Source: Treponema sp. (GTDB taxonomy: Bacteria; Spirochaetota; Spirochaetia; Treponematales; Treponemataceae). From it: 6,364 bases of DNA. Below are positions 1 to 4,237 of this stretch, piece by piece (the stretch's first letter is position 1; every line of letters starts with the position of its first letter). The translations under genes were made by a program, and so were the position numbers. Below the pieces are notes generated by a model. It worked only from the letters and a program-made list of their open reading frames with translations. It did no database searches and had not been told where the DNA came from. The stretch covers positions 1 through 6,364 of the forward strand of contig JAEDFX010000118.1 of NCBI GenBank assembly GCA_016297805.1. The letters run 5' to 3'.

Positions 1-62
1 AAAAAACACGCCGAGTTTTAAAAAATTCTCGGCGAGAATTTTAAAAAGTACGGCGTGTTTTT
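1..62 (-). terminator. Nested inverted repeat, probable second terminator after pulA
   Basis: Outer arms AAAAACACGCCG (2-13) and CGGCGTGTTTTT (51-62) are perfectly complementary over 12 bp. Inside them sits a second perfect inverted repeat, AAAATTCTCG (22-31) with CGAGAATTTT (33-42), around a single central base, and TTTT (16-19) can also pair with AAAA (44-47). Read on the minus strand, the direction of pulA, the outer stem ends in a run of six T at the window edge and the inner stem also runs into six T, so both look like intrinsic terminator hairpins. The 1-base centre of the inner repeat would open to a small loop in RNA. The arms are also A/T-rich on the other side, so it could work in both directions for a convergent gene beyond the left edge, which is not visible. 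Confidence 0.6.
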
Positions 63-66
63 AGGG

Positions 67-108
67 AAAACTCGGCGAGAATTTGGGAAAAACTCGCCGA
101 GTTTTTTT
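67..108 (-). terminator. Hairpin just after pulA, bidirectional terminator
   Basis: AAAACTCGGCGAG (67-79) and CTCGCCGAGTTTT (93-105) form a perfect 13-bp stem with a 13-base loop, starting 13 bases past the pulA stop codon. On the plus strand the stem runs into seven T (102-108). On the minus strand it ends in only four T followed by CCC, so it is a better terminator for a rightward transcript than for pulA itself. The same core occurs in the neighbouring hairpin (28-36), which gives alternative pairings between the two structures. Confidence 0.65.
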
Positions 109-118
109 GAAAAATGAA

Positions 119-2794
119 TTACTTTTTAAGAATTACAAATGATTTTGCAGGAACGTTAAGTTTTCCTGTTTCTGGATCAATAAGCTCAGAGTCTGAAAGT
201 GAGCTGGAAGAAACTTCCCCACTGGACACATCAATTAAATTAGGATAATCAGCAACTTTAAGTGTATCTCCGTCAACCACACTATAGTCAGTGTCTCCTG
301 CATTGAAGAAAATTAAGAAATCACCTGTGGCATAACGAGTTACTAACTTCTGTTTAGTGGTTGCATCTGCATTAACTAAAACTCGTTCGGCAATAGCATC
401 TTCGTTACTTCCAAATGCTTCTGGATTAGCCTTACGTAAGGCAATCAATCCTTTGTACGTGTTATAAACATCGCTATAAGTTTCCTTCATTGAAAGATTG
501 ATTGTATTTACATCATCGATATTCAAGTTGCCCGCTGTATTTGTCCAGGTAATACCACCTTTTGTATCAGCAGCATAACTATCAGGGTTTCCTTTCTTTG
601 TTCTGAGGAATTCCTGCCCACCATTAATAAATGGTGTGCCCTGTGCAAGGAAGATATACGCAGCTGCAAGTTTATCTTGTTTTATAACATTTGAAAGTTT
701 TTCAGCACCTAGAGCAGCAAATAAGTCAAGTTTAGTTTTATTAGGCTTTGTCATTCCCAATATACTCATTGCCAATTTGTCAAATAATGTGTAGTTATCA
801 TGACATTCTGCATAATGGATTGTAAGACCTTTTATATTAGTTGCATTTCTTGAAGTGTTTGCTTTCAGCCCTTTTATAATATTATTATCATCTGCTGTAC
901 CTTGAACCTGGCCTTTCTGAAATCCTCCAAACTCAGCACCTTTGATTGCATTTCTGAAAGAATCATCAAAAGCTCCAAAACCATATCCTACCAAAGCTTC
1001 TCCAGCTTTATCAGCAGAACCGATAACACCGCTTGTTCCTCCAGTCCATGGTTCACCATAAACAAGCACGTTCTTATCAATTGCATACAGAGCTTCATAA
1101 ATTTCCTTCATTGTGTCTGATTCTAGACAGCCCATCAAGTCGAAACGGAAGCCATTGATATGATAATCCTTCATCCAATGCTTTAATGAATCAATTACAT
1201 ATTTTCGTGCCATTTTGTGATTTGTTGCAATTTCATTACCACAACCTGAACCATTTATATAAGAATCGTATTCATCAAGTCTGTAGAAATATTTAGGAAC
1301 AGTTTTATCATAAAGAGAATTTGTACCTGTTCCAGATGTATGATTATAAACTACGTCCATAATTACAGAAATCCCTGCATCATGAAAGGCTTTTATCATT
1401 TCACGCATTTGAATTACAGCATCTGTACCATCACGCATATTGTCAACATAACGTCCTTCTGGAACATTGTAATGGTAAGGATTGTATCCCCAGTTATAAT
1501 TCTTATCAGCATTGGTCTGAGCATAATCAAACATTGGAAGAATTTGTACGTGAGTAATTCCAAGATCATTTAAATGTTCTGCGAATTTTCCGGAGTTTTT
1601 AAGATTGTTTGTAATATCACGGAATTTTCCAGTTGAATCTGCAACAAATGCACGGCTCCAGTCACGAATGTGCATTTCATAGATAACAGCATCACTATAT
1701 TTTTTAGTCTCTGAACCTGAATTACCAAATGGATTTACATAAGAGTTTTCCCAATCAGCTGGTTTTGCACTTGTGTCATTAATATCAACAATCTGAGAAG
1801 CAACACTGTCTGCACTTGCAACACCATTCCAGATATCACATACTGTAGACTCAGTTGTACCATTTGTAATCTTATACTTATAATACTTATTTGAACCGAA
1901 ATTTATATTTTCGGCAACAAAGATTGCTTTGTTGCTTAAAGAAGGTGTCATCTGGATTGTTTCTGTAGCTGTGGAAAGTGAAGCAGCATCAGCAAAAAGT
2001 AAAAGTTCAACTGTGGAAGCGTAAGGAGCCCAACACTTAAATGTTGCTGTAGAACCATTAATTGTTAAACCAAGATCGTTTTCTTCATATCCAAAAGAAG
2101 AATCTATAACTTCGCAAGAAGGATTAGCCTTTACAATTACTCCATTATATTCAATTGCATAAGGTATATTTGAAATATCTCCTTCAGTTAAGGTAATTGA
2201 ATATTTATTTCCTGTAATATTAATTGCAGAAACCGGATAAACTGTACCATCAGAACCAGTAACTGAAACTTCTTCTGCTGCTAATTCTGTATAACCATAA
2301 ATAGATCCGCTTAATTCTTTACCATCTGCAGAAGAAATTGTTGCGTTCTTTATACCCGCTATATCTTCAAACCTAGTATAAAACTTGGTAAGACCATAAA
2401 CAAAGTATAGTTCACGAGCGTTTTTCAGATCTAATGTTGAAACAGTAATATCAGCAGTCTGCTTATCGCCTTTATCATTTACAAATAGAAGACCTAATGT
2501 AGCTGATTTTGGAACATTAAGATTCATAACAAGACAACCTTTTTCAGCATCTATTTCATCAATGGAAAATTCCCAGCCACTAGCTTTTGATTCATCCCAA
2601 CTCTTTGAAGAATACGGTGTGCCAGAATCCTTATTCCAACACCAAATATTCCAATGACTATCTGCAGGTGCACCAAACAAATAGATATTTAATCCTTTTG
2701 TTGAAGCACTAGAAGATCCGTCTGAACAACCGGTAAGGCATAATCCAAAACCAATAAAGCAAAGGATTGTTAGTAATTTTGAAATTTTATTCAT
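119..2794 (-). CDS. pulA: Type I pullulanase, surface or periplasmic lipoprotein
   Basis: This 891-residue enzyme should hydrolyse alpha-1,6 branch links in pullulan, starch or glycogen fragments at the cell envelope. Residues 1-23 are a lipoprotein signal with lipobox LTGC (Cys23). Residues 35-140 resemble a CBM41 starch-binding module (WNIWCW at 48-53). About 145-230 is an unassigned beta-rich linker domain, and 240-340 looks like CBM48 (FKCWAPYAS at 252-260). The GH13 catalytic domain follows from about 365. It has the type I pullulanase signature YNWGYNP (433-439), region I DVVYNH (480-485), region II GFRFD with nucleophile Asp552, region III GEPW with acid/base Glu581, and region IV HDN with Asp666. 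A C-terminal beta-domain closes the protein. All catalytic residues are present, so it is probably active. The start at 2794 is chosen because GGAGG lies four bases upstream and the signal peptide begins there; an in-frame ATG at 2821 would add nine residues before it. The gene follows the frameshifted frame 2844-3222 by 49 bases with no terminator between them. Confidence 0.95.
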   Translation of the reverse strand: MNKISKLLTILCFIGFGLCLTGCSDGSSSASTKGLNIYLFGAPADSHWNIWCWNKDSGTPYSSKSWDESKASGWEFSIDEIDAEKGCLVMNLNVPKSATLGLLFVNDKGDKQTADITVSTLDLKNARELYFVYGLTKFYTRFEDIAGIKNATISSADGKELSGSIYGYTELAAEEVSVTGSDGTVYPVSAINITGNKYSITLTEGDISNIPYAIEYNGVIVKANPSCEVIDSSFGYEENDLGLTINGSTATFKCWAPYASTVELLLFADAASLSTATETIQMTPSLSNKAIFVAENINFGSNKYYKYKITNGTTESTVCDIWNGVASADSVASQIVDINDTSAKPADWENSYVNPFGNSGSETKKYSDAVIYEMHIRDWSRAFVADSTGKFRDITNNLKNSGKFAEHLNDLGITHVQILPMFDYAQTNADKNYNWGYNPYHYNVPEGRYVDNMRDGTDAVIQMREMIKAFHDAGISVIMDVVYNHTSGTGTNSLYDKTVPKYFYRLDEYDSYINGSGCGNEIATNHKMARKYVIDSLKHWMKDYHINGFRFDLMGCLESDTMKEIYEALYAIDKNVLVYGEPWTGGTSGVIGSADKAGEALVGYGFGAFDDSFRNAIKGAEFGGFQKGQVQGTADDNNIIKGLKANTSRNATNIKGLTIHYAECHDNYTLFDKLAMSILGMTKPNKTKLDLFAALGAEKLSNVIKQDKLAAAYIFLAQGTPFINGGQEFLRTKKGNPDSYAADTKGGITWTNTAGNLNIDDVNTINLSMKETYSDVYNTYKGLIALRKANPEAFGSNEDAIAERVLVNADATTKQKLVTRYATGDFLIFFNAGDTDYSVVDGDTLKVADYPNLIDVSSGEVSSSSLSDSELIDPETGKLNVPAKSFVILKK

Positions 2795-2798
2795 TTTT

Positions 2799-2803
2799 CC
2801 TCC
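2799..2803 (-). promoter_or_regulatory. Ribosome binding site of pulA
   Basis: The minus strand reads GGAGG, four A, then ATG at 2794. This strong site fixes the pulA start at 2794. The upstream in-frame ATG at 2821 has no comparable site and would place nine extra residues before the signal peptide. Confidence 0.85.
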
Positions 2804-2824
2804 ATAATAAAATAATTTCAAAAA

Positions 2825-2830
2825 ATTATA
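2825..2830 (-). promoter_or_regulatory. Candidate -10 box for pulA
   Basis: The minus strand reads a perfect TATAAT here, about 30 bases before the pulA start codon, which would give a short leader. No convincing -35 box lies 16-18 bases upstream (ACTAAA at 17 bases is a poor match), and AT-rich DNA yields such hexamers by chance. It is the best visible promoter candidate between the broken reading frame and pulA; the alternative is transcription from further upstream. Confidence 0.35.
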
Positions 2831-2843
2831 TTTCTCCGAATTT

Positions 2844-3222
2844 TTAGTTTAGTTTATGTGCAAAATCATCCATGTCTGGATAAATGGAATTTTCTGTGAT
2901 GTTAAATTCAGCTAATTCTTTTAGTAATATCTTTTTTGAATCAAGATGAATCAAAAAGACCTCTTGCTGATTTTTTGAATTTCTGTAATAAAGAGCCATA
3001 AGTCTAAATGGATCTTGTTTCATCCAGTCACATTTATTGTTTATATCGTATGGAATTTTTTTAGATTTAAGACTTTCAGAGATGAGCAGTTCTATAGTTT
3101 CAACTTCAGCATTCTGAAAAGAACAATCATCTATTTTTGAAACTTCACCAAGATAACTTTCATAAGAACCATTATAGGTTGTGATAAAATGTTTTATTAA
3201 GTTGATATTGTAATAATTTCAT
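2844..3222 (-). pseudogene. Frameshifted small gene of unknown function
   Basis: I do not recognise this protein. The minus strand carries an open frame from 3218 to a TAA at 2846-2844 with protein-like composition, for example CDWMKQDPFRLMALYYRN and ending MDDFAHKLN, but no ATG, GTG or TTG at its head; the first in-frame ATG is at 3023 and would leave only 59 residues. A good start lies in another frame: ATG at 3222 with AAGG seven bases before it gives MKLLQYQLNKTF and then stops after 16 codons. Removing one T from the TTTT run at 3186-3189 joins the two into a continuous 125-residue product (MKLLQYQLNKTF followed by ITTYNGSYES). No signal peptide or membrane segment is seen, so an intact product would be cytoplasmic. 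This is either a real single-base inactivation or a homopolymer sequencing error. It sits right after a terminator and 49 bases before pulA, so it has no obvious promoter of its own. Confidence 0.6.
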
Positions 3223-3233
3223 TCAATAACCTT

Positions 3234-3284
3234 AGTTAAGAAAAAAAGGACCGAGGTTTAAAAAACCTAAGTCCTTTTTTAACT
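3234..3284 (-). terminator. Intrinsic terminator of the 277-residue lipoprotein gene
   Basis: GGAC (3248-3251) pairs with GTCC (3271-3274), and AGGTTT (3254-3259) pairs with AAACCT (3263-3268) around a 3-base loop, with a CG/AA internal mismatch. A-rich and T-rich flanks extend the stem, and outer AGTTAA (3234-3239) matches TTAACT (3279-3284). On the minus strand the hairpin is followed by seven T (3247-3241), a classical terminator starting just after the lipoprotein stop codon. The plus strand has six T on its side, so it can act in both directions. Confidence 0.85.
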
Positions 3285-3297
3285 TTACTGAAGTAAA

Positions 3298-4131
3298 CTA
3301 TTCTTTAGTAACAGTAATATATGCTTTAGGAGCATCAAGAGAATTATCTGTAAGTTCAAGCTTGAACTTATATGTAGCACCAGCTACCCAGTTTTCTGCC
3401 ATTGTTGCGTTTTCTCCATCTTTTGCTACATAAGTCATTTCTGTTCTTTCACCCAATACAAGGTTTTCAACTGTCCAAAGGTTTGTACCTGAGCCAAAGA
3501 TACCAAATTGATTTCCATCTGCTGGATGTTCACCATTTGAAGCAGTAAAAGTATACTCTTGAACTGCCGCATCTGTTAAAGTTACATTGTCAGCCCACCA
3601 GCCTTCCCATCCACCTTTAAATGTCAAACCCTTCCATGAGTATTCAGATGGAGCTTCTCCCGCTTTAGTCAATTCTATTTTACAAGAAACTTTCTTACTT
3701 GTTGAATCAACAATTTTGATAGTAATCATGTACTCAGAATTAACTTCCAAGCCAGAAATCTGAACGTGTGTTGGGTTAGCTTCTGTAGAATATACCATAG
3801 CTGCAAGCTCACCGCCTGGAACAATAGCTGTTGTTTCAGGTTCACTTTCTGCACCTGCGGCGTCATTACCACACCAGCGTGTAGCCCAGTCACCAAAAAC
3901 TTCCTGTACACTAAACTGTGCGGATGTTTCCGCTGCTGTAAACTTATATGTATATGTTGTATCATCTACCTTGGTCATTTTTGCAGCTGTCCAACCATTG
4001 ATTGTACCAATGATTCCAGCTCCACCAAGAATAGTTGAATCTGCCTGTACATCGTCATGCAAGTCACCAGAACAGCCAATAAGACCAAGAGCCATAGCAC
4101 CTGCAGCGATTAAAGAAAGAATCTTTTTCAT
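3298..4131 (-). CDS. Two-module lipoprotein, candidate glycan-binding protein
   Basis: I cannot assign this 277-residue protein to a named family with certainty. Residues 1-20 form a lipoprotein signal peptide with lipobox LIGC (Cys20), so the mature protein is lipid-anchored at the envelope. Two beta-rich modules follow, about 38-156 and 165-277, and they look related: each has a GW near the start (46-47, 174-175), a YxFTA strand (YKFTA 62-66, YTFTA 193-197), a QF strand (72-73, 208-209) and a later tryptophan. Solvent-type aromatics such as W47, W82, W86, W175, W178, W179 and W219 are typical of carbohydrate-binding surfaces, and the overall look recalls SusE/SusF-like starch-binding modules; that is a resemblance, not a family match. 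It lies between a glycogen-module barrel gene and pulA, which favours an alpha-glucan-binding role. The start is supported by AGGAG six bases upstream (4138-4142). A terminator follows directly. It could instead be a structural surface lipoprotein. Confidence 0.85.
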   Translation of the reverse strand: MKKILSLIAAGAMALGLIGCSGDLHDDVQADSTILGGAGIIGTINGWTAAKMTKVDDTTYTYKFTAAETSAQFSVQEVFGDWATRWCGNDAAGAESEPETTAIVPGGELAAMVYSTEANPTHVQISGLEVNSEYMITIKIVDSTSKKVSCKIELTKAGEAPSEYSWKGLTFKGGWEGWWADNVTLTDAAVQEYTFTASNGEHPADGNQFGIFGSGTNLWTVENLVLGERTEMTYVAKDGENATMAENWVAGATYKFKLELTDNSLDAPKAYITVTKE

Positions 4132-4158
4132 TTTTTTCTCCTAAATAAGGATATTTGT

Positions 4159-4173
4159 GATTTCTACGAAATC
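4159..4173. repeat. Short perfect inverted repeat upstream of the lipoprotein gene
   Basis: GATTTC (4159-4164) and GAAATC (4168-4173) are perfectly complementary around TAC. It lies about 28 bases before the lipoprotein start codon, where it could be an operator or a small leader hairpin. Six-base arms in AT-rich DNA can occur by chance. Confidence 0.35.
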
Positions 4174-4182
4174 TTAGAGTTT

Positions 4183-4217
4183 GATACAGTGGTTTCGACA
4201 AGCTCAACCACCGTATC
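4183..4217. repeat. Intergenic hairpin with TTCGACAAGCTCA-type core
   Basis: GATACAGTGGTT (4183-4194) pairs with AACCACCGTATC (4206-4217) with a single A/C mismatch, leaving an 11-base loop that carries the TCGACAAGCTC core. Intergenic repeats with a TTCGACAAGCTCA-like core are known from many unrelated bacterial genomes. There is no run of T after the stem on either strand, so it does not look like a classical intrinsic terminator. A dispersed repeat, a 3'-end stabiliser of the upstream barrel mRNA, or a factor-dependent end are all possible. Confidence 0.65.
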
Positions 4218-4220
4218 ATC

Positions 4221-4236
4221 TTTAGCATTTGCTAAA
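4221..4236 (-). repeat. Small hairpin directly after the barrel gene stop codon
   Basis: TTTAGC (4221-4226) and GCTAAA (4231-4236) form a perfect 6-bp stem with a 4-base loop, beginning two bases after the stop codon of the barrel gene. It is short and AT-rich, with no T run after it, so it is more likely a 3'-end structure than a terminator on its own. Confidence 0.4.
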
Positions 4237-4237
4237 A

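Noticed and set aside
1..108. CRISPR array
   Set aside because: The repeated core is palindromic and unevenly spaced with overlapping copies and no spacers of constant length.
902..1573. Plus-strand open frames inside pulA
   Set aside because: They are antisense to conserved catalytic motifs of pulA, have no ribosome site that stands out, and their translations look like reverse-frame noise.
2795..2821. Longer pulA start at the ATG at 2821
   Set aside because: It would add nine residues before a good signal peptide and span the strong GGAGG site that serves the ATG at 2794.
3186..3189. Programmed ribosomal frameshift in the small gene
   Set aside because: A TTTT run followed by ATC is not a typical slippery heptamer, and no downstream stimulating structure was noticed; a mutation or sequencing error is simpler.
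3726..4038. Open frames in other frames across the lipoprotein gene
   Set aside because: They overlap a gene with a clear signal peptide, ribosome site and terminator; their low-complexity, Cys- or His-rich products look like shadows.
4142..4200. Promoter for the lipoprotein gene
   Set aside because: TATCCT near 4150 and a TTGTCG hexamer were considered, but the match and spacing are poor, so no promoter is called.
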